Below, piece by piece: positions 8,787 through 17,849 of a stretch of DNA of 64,000 nucleotides. The position numbers and the translations under genes were made by a program. Location: NCBI RefSeq assembly GCF_947499265.1, contig NZ_CANMNK010000012.1, positions 1 to 64,000 of the forward strand. The letters run 5' to 3'. Within the stretch, counting starts at the first letter, position 1. Each line of letters starts with the position of its first letter. The notes under the pieces are model-generated. The model was given only the letters and a program-made list of their open reading frames with translations, did not search any database and had not been told where the DNA came from. The stretch is from an uncultured Roseobacter sp. Its GTDB lineage: Bacteria; Pseudomonadota; Alphaproteobacteria; Rhodobacterales; Rhodobacteraceae.

Positions 8787-9762
8787 CGAAGGGGGGTTCT
8801 GCGGCGTCTGACAGCGCCATCTGCTGATCGATCTCCAGGTGGCGGACCCGGCGCAGCGTGGCCTCGATGAGGCGACGGTTGGTAGCGATGGTATCGCTGA
8901 GCAGGGCCAGCACCAGCGTCAGATACCCCGCCAGCAGGAACATGCTGCCGAGGATCAACGACTGAATGTTGCCGCCGCCTTCGCCGATGAAATAGAAATA
9001 CAGGAACCGGATGATCGGCACGATCCCGATCACGATCATGACCGCCCCCAGGGTGGAGAACGCATTGAGCGAGCGGTACATCACATAGCTGCGCAGAATC
9101 GTCAGCGCCTGCTTCTTGATGAAGGAGGACATCGAGCTGAAGAGCCGCGACGGCCGGGTCTTGCTGTTGGTGCCCACCGGCACCGAGACAATTGTCAGGC
9201 CCATCTGGCCCGCGTGGATCAGCGTCTCCGTGGTGTAGCTGAAGGTGGTCATCACGTTGATCGAAAACGCCGCCTCGCGGGAATAGGCGCGAAACCCCGA
9301 GACCGCATCCGTGACCTCGATGCCCGCCATGCGCTGCACCACCGAGCTGCCCACCGCCTGCAGGCGCCGCTTGAGCGCGGAGAATTCCATATTGCTGGCG
9401 GTATCGCGGTCGCCCAGCACGATATCGGCGCGGTCCTCCACGATCGGCTTCACCAGATCGGGGATGGAATTACCGTCATACTGGTTGTCGCCATCGGTGT
9501 TGACGATGATATCGGCGCCCCGCAGCAGCGCATGTTCGATGCCCTTCTGGAAACTGCGCGCCAATCCCTTGTTGGTCTTGTTGCGCACGATATAGGTGAC
9601 CCCAAGTTCTTGCGCGACAGCGACCGTATGATCGGTCGACCCATCGTCGATGATCTGGGTTTCGATGATATCGATGCCGGGGATTGTGGTGGGCAGGTCC
9701 CGCAGGACCGCAGGCAGGGTTTCTTCCTCATTGAGGCAGGGGATTTGGATAATAAGCTTCAT
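8743..9762 (-). CDS. GtrB/DPM1-like family 2 glycosyltransferase with C-terminal membrane helices
   Basis: A 339-residue GT2 enzyme. The N-terminal GT-A fold shows IPCLNEEETLP (7-17), the acidic motif IIDDGSTD and the metal-binding TDGDNQYDG (about 89-97). Two long hydrophobic segments near 240-310 anchor it, as in polyprenyl-phosphate hexose synthases of the GtrB type. The likely reaction is transfer of a sugar from a nucleotide donor to polyprenyl phosphate on the cytoplasmic face. It is the first gene of the eight-gene minus operon that also encodes a GtrA protein, the usual partner. The start ATG is followed directly by the conserved strand KLIIQIPCLNEE. Confidence 0.9.
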   Translation of the reverse strand: MKLIIQIPCLNEEETLPAVLRDLPTTIPGIDIIETQIIDDGSTDHTVAVAQELGVTYIVRNKTNKGLARSFQKGIEHALLRGADIIVNTDGDNQYDGNSIPDLVKPIVEDRADIVLGDRDTASNMEFSALKRRLQAVGSSVVQRMAGIEVTDAVSGFRAYSREAAFSINVMTTFSYTTETLIHAGQMGLTIVSVPVGTNSKTRPSRLFSSMSSFIKKQALTILRSYVMYRSLNAFSTLGAVMIVIGIVPIIRFLYFYFIGEGGGNIQSLILGSMFLLAGYLTLVLALLSDTIATNRRLIEATLRRVRHLEIDQQMALSDAAEPPFVEAPQKKTASAGRK

Positions 9763-10126
9763 TTGACCAACTTGCGACTATCGTTATGCGTTACAACATT
9801 AATACCCGGGAACGCACGGCTTTATGACGCTGCAGCGCAGAGATGCACATTTTTTACCCCTGAATGGACAACGTCACCGCCCGGTTTCCCCCTATACCAT
9901 CAGGGTTTTTCCCACCAGCATGCAATCTGTTTGCAGTTGCAGCACGATTTCAGGCGTCTTTTTGCTGTGATATTTTCGCATCAATTCCCTGCGCCCGATC
10001 CGGCCCGCATGCAGAGGCGGGGCAGGATCATGCTTTTGGCGCGTCAGACCTTATTGTCGCCTGCATGTCGTCGGAGTATGTGCATGAGGAGTGCAAGCCA
10101 CAGATCCAAGGTGCAGGGAGACGCGT
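9763..10126. other. Divergent intergenic region (promoters for arabinose operon and manC)
   Basis: This 364-base non-coding gap separates the minus-strand arabinose operon from plus-strand manC. It is more AT-rich than its flanks and must hold promoters for both directions. A weak open frame covers part of it (9864-10130) but has no ribosome site and no recognisable protein. I saw no confident -35/-10 pair or operator. Confidence 0.6.
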
Positions 10127-11539
10127 GTGATACATCCGGTTATTCTTTGTGGGGGCTCCGGAACACGTCTGTGGCCCTCCTCGCGCAAAGCCTTTCCCAA
10201 GCAGTTCAGCAACCTGATCGGCGAAGACACGCTGTTTCAGACCACCTGCAAGCGCCTGAGCGGGCCCGATTTCGCCGCACCATTGATCATGACCAACGCC
10301 GATTTCCGGTTCATCGCGATGGAGCAATGCGCCGACATTGGCCTGACAGACGCCCGCGTGGTGATCGAGCCGGCCCTGCGCAATACCGCGCCCGCCATCC
10401 TCTGTGCCGCGCTGCTGCTGGAGGCGGACCCCGAGGCGATGATGCTGGTCGCGCCCTCCGATCACATCATGAGCGGGATCGACGCCTTCCATGCGGCCAT
10501 TCAGGCGGGGGCAAAAGCCGCCGCTGAGGGCCATCTGGTGACCTTCGGCATCACGCCCGACCGGCCGGAAACAGCCTATGGCTACCTTGAACTGGCGGAG
10601 ACAGCCGCAGGCGACACGCCGGTCAAGCTTGCCAGTTTCACCGAAAAACCCAATGCAGAGACGGCACAGGCCTTCATGGCCAGCGGGCGGCACCTGTGGA
10701 ATGCCGGGCTTTTCCTGTGGCGCGTGCGCGACATCATCGCCGCTTTTGAGGCCCATGCACCGGATATGATCGCGCCCTGCCGCGCGGCCATCGAGACCGG
10801 GGCGGAGGATCTGGGCTTCATGCGGCTGGGAGAAGAGGCCTTTGCCGCGGTGCGCGCCGATTCCATCGATTACGCAGTGATGGAGCAGGCCGAAAACGTC
10901 ATGGCCGTGCCTTTGAGCAGCGGCTGGTCCGATCTGGGCAGCTGGGATGCGCTCTGGGCCGCTTCGGATCCTGATGACGCGGGCCTCGTGCAACAGGGGC
11001 CGACCACAGCGCTGGAGTGCGAAAACACCTTCCTGCGCTCGGAGGATGACAATCTGCATCTGGTGGGCGTGGGGCTGAAGAACATCGTCGCCGTGGCCAT
11101 GCGCGATGCGGTGCTGGTGGCCGATATGAACGCCTCGCAGCAGGTCAAAAACGCGGTCACCCTGCTGAAAGCGGCGAAAGTCGAACAGGCCACCGATTAT
11201 CCGCGCTTCTACCGGCCCTGGGGTTGGTACGAGACGCTCTGCCTCGGATCCCGCTTTCAGGTCAAACGCATCATGGTCAAACCGGGCGGGGTGCTGTCCC
11301 TGCAAAGCCACGTGCACCGGTCCGAGCACTGGATCGTGGTCGCGGGCACCGCCAAGGTCACCGTGGGGGAAAACGAACAGCTGCTGACCGAAAACCAATC
11401 CGTCTATATCCCGCTGGGCGCCGTGCACCGCATGGCCAACCCCGGGCAGGTGCCAATGTATCTGATCGAAGTGCAGACCGGCGCCTATCTGGGGGAGGAC
11501 GACATCGTGCGCTACGAGGATATTTATGACCGCAGCTGA
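10127..11539 (+). CDS. manC: Mannose-1-phosphate guanylyltransferase/mannose-6-phosphate isomerase
   Basis: About 470 residues, the normal length for this bifunctional type. The N-terminal nucleotidyltransferase starts with ILCGGSGTRLWPSSRKAFPKQF-like sequence. The C-terminal type II isomerase cupin has RPWGWYE, VKPGGVLSLQSHVHRSEHW and the GAVHR element. It makes GDP-mannose from mannose-1-phosphate and can interconvert fructose-6- and mannose-6-phosphate. The GTG at 10127 is chosen because AGGGAG lies six bases before it; the longer frame from GTG 10091 lacks this. The phosphomannomutase needed upstream of this step may be the mutase at 17.8 kb. Confidence 0.95.
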   Translation: MIHPVILCGGSGTRLWPSSRKAFPKQFSNLIGEDTLFQTTCKRLSGPDFAAPLIMTNADFRFIAMEQCADIGLTDARVVIEPALRNTAPAILCAALLLEADPEAMMLVAPSDHIMSGIDAFHAAIQAGAKAAAEGHLVTFGITPDRPETAYGYLELAETAAGDTPVKLASFTEKPNAETAQAFMASGRHLWNAGLFLWRVRDIIAAFEAHAPDMIAPCRAAIETGAEDLGFMRLGEEAFAAVRADSIDYAVMEQAENVMAVPLSSGWSDLGSWDALWAASDPDDAGLVQQGPTTALECENTFLRSEDDNLHLVGVGLKNIVAVAMRDAVLVADMNASQQVKNAVTLLKAAKVEQATDYPRFYRPWGWYETLCLGSRFQVKRIMVKPGGVLSLQSHVHRSEHWIVVAGTAKVTVGENEQLLTENQSVYIPLGAVHRMANPGQVPMYLIEVQTGAYLGEDDIVRYEDIYDRS

Positions 11540-11622
11540 TCTGGACAGTTTTCCAATCAGCCCCACATCCCCGACATATCGCGCCCAGGAAGATCACACG
11601 TCCAGAAGGACCAGCAGAATCT

Positions 11623-12981
11623 ATGTTCAAAAACCCCGAGAAACTGATCTTCGCCTTCTCATGTGTGGTCCTGCTGGTCGGGGCCGCCTTCATCTTCGGG
11701 GCTTATTCAGGGCAGCGGGAAAACGCCGCCTTCCTTGCGCTGCGCGATCTGAGGAACACGGCCGATACGCTGCTGACCGAACGCGGTGATGACCCGGTTC
11801 ATTTCCTGCAGCCCGCCCGGCATCAGGGCAGCGGGGTCATCACGAATACCCGACCGGACGACGGCATGCTGATCTTTGTGTCGGGCTTTTTCGACGGCGG
11901 CAATGAGATGCGCCTGATGCAGCGCGACGGCACGGTTGTGGCCAGATGGCCGGTGCGGTTTTCAGAGCATTTCCCCGATCCGTCGTTTCTGCCGCAGCCG
12001 CCGCAAAGCGACTGGAATGTCGACCTCCATGGCGCGCTCGTCAATCCGGATGGGTCGGTTGTGTTCAACTATGAATATAGCGGCAGCGTGAAGCTGTCGC
12101 CCTGCGGCGATGTGCTCTGGACCCTTGATCACCCGACGCATCATTCGGTGGAAACCGCCGAAAGCGGCGGATATTGGATCCCGGGCCGGAGCTTTCTGCG
12201 GCCAAAGGCGCGCGACACGCTGTTTCCACATCTCATGCGCATGCGCGGCAGGGGAATGGTCGAAGATGATCTGATTCTGAAAGTCTCCGAAGACGGCGAA
12301 ATTCTGCTGGAGAAATCCGTCAGCGCGCTGCTGTTCGAAAACGGGCTTGAACCTCTCATGACGGCGACGGGCGAGTCCATCATGAGCAACAAGACCTGGG
12401 ACCGCGAACTTGTTCATCTCAACAAGATCGGGGAACTACCGAGCAACATCGCCGATGCCTTTGTCGGTTTCGATGCGGGGGACCTGGTTCTGTCGCTGCG
12501 GAAATACAATCTCGTCCTGATGGTCGACCCCAATTCCTGGCGGGTGAAATGGCACCAGACCGGCCCCTGGCGCCGGCAGCATGACCCTGAGTTCAATGCC
12601 GACGGCACGCTGACCGTGTTCAACAACAACACCTACCGCACCAGCACGCTTGGCGGCAGCAGCGACAAGGTCGACCCCAAGGCACCGCTGGTCAGCAATA
12701 TTATCAAAACCGATCCCGCGGCGGGCACCAATATCGTTGTCTACGGCACGCGCGCGGGCGAGACCTTCGGGACCGTGGTGCGCGGCAAACACGAGATCAC
12801 CCCCGAAGGCGGCTATCTGGTGACCGAATTCGAAGCCGGGCGTATCTTTGAAACCAACGCGGCGGGGAAGATCACCTGGGAATACCTCAACCGCTATGAT
12901 GCGGACCGGGTGGCGGAGGTGACCGAAGCCCGGATGTATCCGCGCACATATTTCACACGCGCGGAATGGTCCTGCCCGTAA
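11623..12981 (+). CDS. Arylsulfotransferase (ASST)-like membrane-anchored protein
   Basis: A 452-residue protein with an N-terminal signal-anchor helix (about 8-28) and a predicted periplasmic beta-propeller-like body. Conserved-looking His segments are DLHGALVNPDGS, THHSVETAESGGYW and QHDPEFNADGTL, as expected for the arylsulfotransferase family, which moves sulfate between phenolic compounds without PAPS in characterised members. A paralogue of similar size lies at 33.4 kb. It follows manC by 83 bases in the same direction. The family is recognised by pattern only; in polysaccharide loci these proteins may act on glycans, but no substrate can be read here. Confidence 0.75.
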   Translation: MFKNPEKLIFAFSCVVLLVGAAFIFGAYSGQRENAAFLALRDLRNTADTLLTERGDDPVHFLQPARHQGSGVITNTRPDDGMLIFVSGFFDGGNEMRLMQRDGTVVARWPVRFSEHFPDPSFLPQPPQSDWNVDLHGALVNPDGSVVFNYEYSGSVKLSPCGDVLWTLDHPTHHSVETAESGGYWIPGRSFLRPKARDTLFPHLMRMRGRGMVEDDLILKVSEDGEILLEKSVSALLFENGLEPLMTATGESIMSNKTWDRELVHLNKIGELPSNIADAFVGFDAGDLVLSLRKYNLVLMVDPNSWRVKWHQTGPWRRQHDPEFNADGTLTVFNNNTYRTSTLGGSSDKVDPKAPLVSNIIKTDPAAGTNIVVYGTRAGETFGTVVRGKHEITPEGGYLVTEFEAGRIFETNAAGKITWEYLNRYDADRVAEVTEARMYPRTYFTRAEWSCP

Positions 12982-12993
12982 GCGGCAGCGCTG

Positions 12994-14322
12994 TCAGTCG
13001 GATGCGAGCTGATAATCCGACCGCCCGATCGAGGTATAGGCGGTAAACCCTGCGGCCTTGGCATCGTCGGGGGAATAGATATTGCGCAGATCGGCCATCA
13101 CCGGCGTGGTCATATCCTCTGCGATCCGCGCCAGATCGAGCGCGCGGAACTCATTCCATTCGGTCAGCAGCACCACCGCATCCGCATCCTTGGTCGCCTC
13201 ATAGACATCTTCTGTCCAGACAACCCCCGGCAACAGCGCTTCGCCCTCGCGGAACCCCTGCGGGTCCACCACCCGCACCTTGGCCCCATTGCCCACAAGT
13301 GTGGGGACGATGGTCAGCGACGGCGCGTCGCGCATGTCGTCGGTGTTGGGCTTGAAGGTCACCCCCAGCACCGCCACGGTCTTGCCGTTGACCGAGCCGC
13401 CGCAGAGGTCGAAAACCTTCTCTACCATGCGGCGTTTGACCTCTTCGTTGACCTTGATCACCGTCTCGGTCAATTGCATCGGTACCGCGTAGTCCTGTCC
13501 GATCCGAGCAAGAGCAGAGGTGTCCTTGGGAAAACAGCTGCCGCCATAGCCGGGGCCTGCGTGCAGGAATTTATTGCCGATGCGCCCGTCCATGCCCATG
13601 CCCTTGGAGACCATCTTCACATCCGCGCCGGTGCGTTCGCACAGGCTTGCGATCTCGTTGATGAAGGTGATCTTGGTCGCCAGAAACGCATTGGCGGCGT
13701 ATTTGATCATCTCGGCACTTTCCAGATCGGTGGTCATGATCGGAAAATCGCGCAGGTAGAGGGGCCGGTAGATCGCCTGCATGACCTCTGCGGCGCGTTC
13801 GCTCTCGACCCCCACCACAATCCGGTCCGGACGCATGAAATCGTCGATCGCCGCCCCTTCACGCAGGAATTCGGGGTTCGAGGCCACGTCGAAATCGGCC
13901 TGTGGATTGGCCGCGGCAATGGTCTCGGCCACTTTGCGGTTGGTGCCCACAGGCACGGTGGATTTCGTCACCACCACCGCATAGCCGGTGAGCGCCTGGG
14001 CAATCTCCGTGGCCGCCGCCATCACGTAAGTGAGATCCGCATGGCCGTCGCCGCGCCGCGTTGGCGTGCCCACCGCGATGAACACCGCATCCGCACCATC
14101 CACCGCAACCGACAGATCGCCGGAGAAGGACAGACGCCCCGCAGCCACATTCTTGGCCATCAGGTCGTCGAGCCCGGGCTCGTAGATCGGCACTTCGCCC
14201 GCATTCAGCTTGGCCAGCTTGGCAGGATCCTTGTCCACGCAGACAACTTCATGTCCGAAATCAGAGAAACAAACCCCTGACACAAGGCCCACATATCCGG
14301 TGCCAATCATCGCAATCTTCAT
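12994..14322 (-). CDS. ugd: UDP-glucose 6-dehydrogenase
   Basis: A 442-residue enzyme that oxidises UDP-glucose to UDP-glucuronate with two NAD+. The Rossmann motif is GTGYVGLVSG (7-16). The active-site segment is GPGYGGSCFPKD with catalytic Cys263, and the central helix carries Lys207 and Asn211 (MIKYAANAF). A strong ribosome site (AGGAG, eight bases before ATG) fixes the start. It converges on the arylsulfotransferase-like gene and is divergent from rmlC. Its product feeds uronic acid residues and the 4-epimerase at 37.7-38.7 kb. Confidence 0.96.
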   Translation of the reverse strand: MKIAMIGTGYVGLVSGVCFSDFGHEVVCVDKDPAKLAKLNAGEVPIYEPGLDDLMAKNVAAGRLSFSGDLSVAVDGADAVFIAVGTPTRRGDGHADLTYVMAAATEIAQALTGYAVVVTKSTVPVGTNRKVAETIAAANPQADFDVASNPEFLREGAAIDDFMRPDRIVVGVESERAAEVMQAIYRPLYLRDFPIMTTDLESAEMIKYAANAFLATKITFINEIASLCERTGADVKMVSKGMGMDGRIGNKFLHAGPGYGGSCFPKDTSALARIGQDYAVPMQLTETVIKVNEEVKRRMVEKVFDLCGGSVNGKTVAVLGVTFKPNTDDMRDAPSLTIVPTLVGNGAKVRVVDPQGFREGEALLPGVVWTEDVYEATKDADAVVLLTEWNEFRALDLARIAEDMTTPVMADLRNIYSPDDAKAAGFTAYTSIGRSDYQLASD

Positions 14323-14487
14323 TTACTCGTCTCCTGCAGCACAGATCCGTTTGCGTGATGCGGCAAGTGTCTGGACCTGTCAACACCGGCAGCTTGTCCC
14401 GGGGGTACTTTTGCGGGGTTTGTGGGTGACAGCCGCCGGACTGCTTGATAATTGGACCCTGGCCGCAGTTGTGTAAGGGTGCCGGTT

Positions 14488-15051
14488 TTGCAGATCGAGA
14501 AGACAAAGTTGAGCGGTGTTTTTGTCCTGACGCCCAAACGGTTCGGCGATGCGCGCGGTTTTTTCAGCGAAAGCTGGAGCAAGCGCCAGATGGCCGAACA
14601 GGGCCTCGACATCGACTGGGTGCAGGACAACCACTCCCTGTCGATGCAGGCGGGCACCGTGCGCGGATTGCATTTCCAATCGCCGCCCCATGCGCAGGCC
14701 AAACTGGTGCGCTGTGGGCGCGGCGCTTTCATTGACGTGGTGGTCGATATCCGGCGCGGCTCTCCCACCTATGGTCAGTGGTTTGGCGCAGAATTGAGCT
14801 TTGAAAACGGCAAGCAACTGCTGGTGCCCACCGGGTTCCTGCACGGGTTCGCCACCCGGGTGCCCGAGACCGAAATCATCTATAAGTGCTCCGATTACTA
14901 TGCGCCCGAGTGTGACGGTGCCGTGCGATTTGATTGCCCGCAGATCGGCATTGACTGGGGTTTGGGCGATTTAGAGCCTGTTTTGTCGCAAAAAGACGCC
15001 GCCGCTCCCGGATTGGCGGATTTCGACAGCCCTTTTGTTTATGAAGGATAG
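14488..15051 (+). CDS. rmlC: dTDP-4-dehydrorhamnose 3,5-epimerase
   Basis: A 187-residue cupin enzyme, the third step of dTDP-L-rhamnose synthesis. It shows GTVRGLHFQ with the catalytic His62, [21 protein letters not shown], and [11 protein letters not shown]. The start is a TTG with AAGGG eight bases upstream, giving the usual (M)QIEKTKL N-terminus; longer frames from upstream TTG/GTG codons add residues absent from the family. First gene of rmlCBDA; the next start follows its stop by four bases. Confidence 0.95.
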   Translation: MQIEKTKLSGVFVLTPKRFGDARGFFSESWSKRQMAEQGLDIDWVQDNHSLSMQAGTVRGLHFQSPPHAQAKLVRCGRGAFIDVVVDIRRGSPTYGQWFGAELSFENGKQLLVPTGFLHGFATRVPETEIIYKCSDYYAPECDGAVRFDCPQIGIDWGLGDLEPVLSQKDAAAPGLADFDSPFVYEG

Positions 15052-15055
15052 CCCC

Positions 15056-16096
15056 ATGAAACTGCTTGTGACCGGAGGGGCGGGCTTCATCGGGTCTGCC
15101 GTGGTGCGTCAGGCCATCGCGCGCGGGTATGAGGTCGTGAACCTCGATGCGCTGACCTATGCCGCCTGTCTGGAAAATGTGGCTTCTGTCGCGGACAACC
15201 CGGCCTATGCCTTTGAGCAGGCCGATATCCGCGACCGTGCTGCCCTGGACCGGATATTTGCCGTCCATAAACCCGATGCGGTGATGCATCTGGCCGCGGA
15301 ATCCCATGTGGACCGGTCCATCGACGGGCCGGGCGATTTCATCGAAACCAACATCACCGGCACCTATCAGCTGCTGGAAGCGGCGCGCAGTTTCTGGACC
15401 GCGCAGGGCAAGCCGGAAGGGTTCCGCTTCCATCACATCTCCACCGATGAAGTGTTTGGCTCGCTCGGCGCAACCGGGCAGTTCACCGAAACCACGCCTT
15501 ACGATCCGCGCTCGCCCTATTCCGCCTCCAAGGCAGCCTCTGACCATCTGGTGCGTGCCTGGGCCGAAACCTACGGATTGCCGGTGGTGATGACGAATTG
15601 CTCCAACAACTACGGGCCTTATCACTTCCCCGAAAAGCTGATCCCTGTGGTGATCCTGAACGCGCTGGCGGGCAAGGACATCCCGGTCTACGGCGCGGGC
15701 GAGAACGTGCGCGACTGGCTTTATGTCGAGGACCACGCCGATGCGCTGCTGACCGTGCTGGAAAAAGGCGCTCTGGGGCGCAGCTATAATATCGGCGGTG
15801 AGAATGAGGCGAAAAACATCGATATCGTGCGGATGATCTGCCGCATTCTCGAAGAGAAACGCCCCAAAAACAGTCCCTATGAAGACCAGATCCGTTTTGT
15901 GACCGACCGCCCGGGCCATGATCTGCGCTATGCGATCGATCCCACCCGGATTGCTACGGAGCTGGGCTGGCGACCTTCGGTGACGCTGGAGGAAGGTCTG
16001 GAGAAAACCGTGCAATGGTATCTCGACAATGAGCACTGGTGGCGCGCCTTGCAGACCCGCGCAGGTGTTGGCGACCGATTGGGTGTGAAAGCATGA
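15056..16096 (+). CDS. rmlB: dTDP-glucose 4,6-dehydratase
   Basis: A 346-residue extended SDR enzyme catalysing the second step of dTDP-rhamnose synthesis. GGAGFIG (7-13) binds NAD+. The catalytic TDE triad is at 130-132 ([12 protein letters not shown]), and YSASK gives Tyr155 and Lys159. The ATG at 15056 has AAGGA seven bases upstream, which lies within the end of rmlC. The gene's stop overlaps the rmlD start by ATGA. Confidence 0.97.
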   Translation: MKLLVTGGAGFIGSAVVRQAIARGYEVVNLDALTYAACLENVASVADNPAYAFEQADIRDRAALDRIFAVHKPDAVMHLAAESHVDRSIDGPGDFIETNITGTYQLLEAARSFWTAQGKPEGFRFHHISTDEVFGSLGATGQFTETTPYDPRSPYSASKAASDHLVRAWAETYGLPVVMTNCSNNYGPYHFPEKLIPVVILNALAGKDIPVYGAGENVRDWLYVEDHADALLTVLEKGALGRSYNIGGENEAKNIDIVRMICRILEEKRPKNSPYEDQIRFVTDRPGHDLRYAIDPTRIATELGWRPSVTLEEGLEKTVQWYLDNEHWWRALQTRAGVGDRLGVKA

Positions 16097-16941
16097 AGGT
16101 GCTCGTCTTTGGCAAGACCGGGCAGGTGGCCACGGAACTGGCGCGCTTTGACGGGGTCACCTGTCTGGGCCGTGATCAGGCGGATCTGACCGATCCCGGG
16201 ACTTGCGAAGCGATCATTGCCGAAACCGACGCAGATGCGGTGATCAACGCCGCCGCCTACACCGCTGTCGACAAGGCCGAGGACGACCGCGACACCGCGA
16301 TGATCGTGAACGCCATGGCGCCCACGGCGATGGCGGCTGCCGCTGCCGCGCGCGACCTGCCGTTTGTGCAGATCTCCACCGATTACGTCTTTGCGGGCGG
16401 CGGTACGGCGCCGTGGCAGCCGGAGAATGAAACCGGTCCTCTGGGCGTTTATGGGCAAAGCAAGCTTGGCGGTGAGCGCGGCGTGACCGGGGCAGGGGGC
16501 AGACATGCGATCCTACGCACCTCCTGGGTGTTTTCCGCCCATGGCAACAACTTTGCCAAGACCATGCTGCGCCTCGGCGCAGAGCGTGACAGCCTGAGCA
16601 TCGTGGGGGACCAGATCGGCGGGCCGACGCCAGCGCGCGATATCGCCGCCGCCTGCATGACCATGGCACAGGCGCTGAAAGAAGACGCGACCAAAACCGG
16701 CACCTATCATTTCAGCGGCGCACCGGACGTGAGCTGGGCCGATTTCGCACGCGAAATCTTTGCGCAAGCGGATCTCACGGTGGACGTAACCGACATCCCG
16801 ACGGCGGACTATCCCACCCCGGCAACACGCCCGTTGAATTCCAGGCTCGACTGCAGCACAACGGCTGCCACCTTCGGCATCCCGCAACCGGACTGGCGCG
16901 CCGGACTGGCCGCGGTTCTAGCGGATCTGAAAAGAGCCTAA
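16093..16941 (+). CDS. rmlD: dTDP-4-dehydrorhamnose reductase
   Basis: A 282-residue SDR enzyme, the last step of dTDP-L-rhamnose formation. Motifs include FGKTGQVA (6-13), the segment [24 protein letters not shown] and YGQSKLGGE with the catalytic Tyr and Lys. It is coupled to rmlB by a four-base ATGA overlap. Oddly, codons for DFAREI near 16.74 kb contain an exact copy of the palindromic 14-mer found twice beside parB. Confidence 0.96.
   Translation: MKVLVFGKTGQVATELARFDGVTCLGRDQADLTDPGTCEAIIAETDADAVINAAAYTAVDKAEDDRDTAMIVNAMAPTAMAAAAAARDLPFVQISTDYVFAGGGTAPWQPENETGPLGVYGQSKLGGERGVTGAGGRHAILRTSWVFSAHGNNFAKTMLRLGAERDSLSIVGDQIGGPTPARDIAAACMTMAQALKEDATKTGTYHFSGAPDVSWADFAREIFAQADLTVDVTDIPTADYPTPATRPLNSRLDCSTTAATFGIPQPDWRAGLAAVLADLKRA
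16743..16756. repeat. Third copy of the TTTCGC-AC-GCGAAA palindrome, inside rmlD
   Basis: TTTCGCACGCGAAA matches the two candidate partition sites at 53.5-53.6 kb and is extended here by GA/TC on each side, making a longer inverted repeat. It lies in coding sequence, so codon constraint (Phe-Ala-Arg-Glu) could explain it. Confidence 0.4.
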
Positions 16942-16954
16942 CAAGGAGATTTCC

Positions 16955-17821
16955 ATGACATCGCGCAAAGGCATCATTCTGGCGGGCGGCTCGGGCACAC
17001 GGCTCTATCCGATCACGCTGGGGGTCTCCAAGCAGCTCCTGCCGATCTACGACAAGCCGATGATCTATTACCCGCTCTCGGTGCTGATGCTGGCGAATAT
17101 CCGCGAGATTGCGATGATCACCACACCCGAGGATCAGGCGCAGTTCCAGCGCATGCTGGGGGATGGGTCGCAATGGGGCATCACGCTCACCTATATCGTG
17201 CAGCCTTCGCCGGACGGGCTGGCGCAGGCCTTCATTCTGGCGGAGGATTTCCTAGACGGCGCGCCCTCGGCGCTGGTGTTGGGCGATAACATCTTCTTTG
17301 GTCAGGGCCTGCCCGCGCTGATGGCCGCCGCCGATGCGCAACCGCAAGGGGCCACTGTGTTCGGCTATCAGGTGGCCGATCCGGAACGCTACGGCGTGGT
17401 GGATTTCGATGGCGACGGCATCGTGCGCGGCATCATCGAGAAACCAAAAGTGCCGCCCTCGAACCACGCGGTGACGGGTCTCTATTTCGTCGATGGCACG
17501 GCGCCGGCCAAGGCGCGCAGCGTGAAACCGTCGGCCCGCGGCGAGGTGGAGATCACCACCCTGCTGGAGATGTACCTGGCCGAGGAAACCCTGACCGTGC
17601 AGCGCATGGGCCGCGGCTATGCCTGGCTCGATACCGGCACCCACGGCAGCCTGCTGGATGCGGGTAATTTCGTGCGCACCATCGAAAAACGCCAGGGCCA
17701 GCAGATCGGCAGCCCCGAAGAGATCGCTTTCGAGCTGGGCTGGATCAGCCGCGAAGACCTCAAGCGCGAGGCACAGAAATATGCCAAGAACGACTACGGC
17801 ACCTATCTGAGCAGTCTCTAA
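16955..17821 (+). CDS. rmlA: Glucose-1-phosphate thymidylyltransferase
   Basis: A 288-residue enzyme of normal length that makes dTDP-glucose, the first step of the rhamnose pathway. The N-terminus has [14 protein letters not shown] followed by [17 protein letters not shown]. Further family segments are [34 protein letters not shown] and [10 protein letters not shown] strong AAGGAG ribosome site lies seven bases before the ATG. It completes the four rhamnose genes and precedes the mutase. Confidence 0.97.
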   Translation: MTSRKGIILAGGSGTRLYPITLGVSKQLLPIYDKPMIYYPLSVLMLANIREIAMITTPEDQAQFQRMLGDGSQWGITLTYIVQPSPDGLAQAFILAEDFLDGAPSALVLGDNIFFGQGLPALMAAADAQPQGATVFGYQVADPERYGVVDFDGDGIVRGIIEKPKVPPSNHAVTGLYFVDGTAPAKARSVKPSARGEVEITTLLEMYLAEETLTVQRMGRGYAWLDTGTHGSLLDAGNFVRTIEKRQGQQIGSPEEIAFELGWISREDLKREAQKYAKNDYGTYLSSL

Positions 17822-17849
17822 CAGGCGCATTTGCAGCGGAGGGCAGCGC

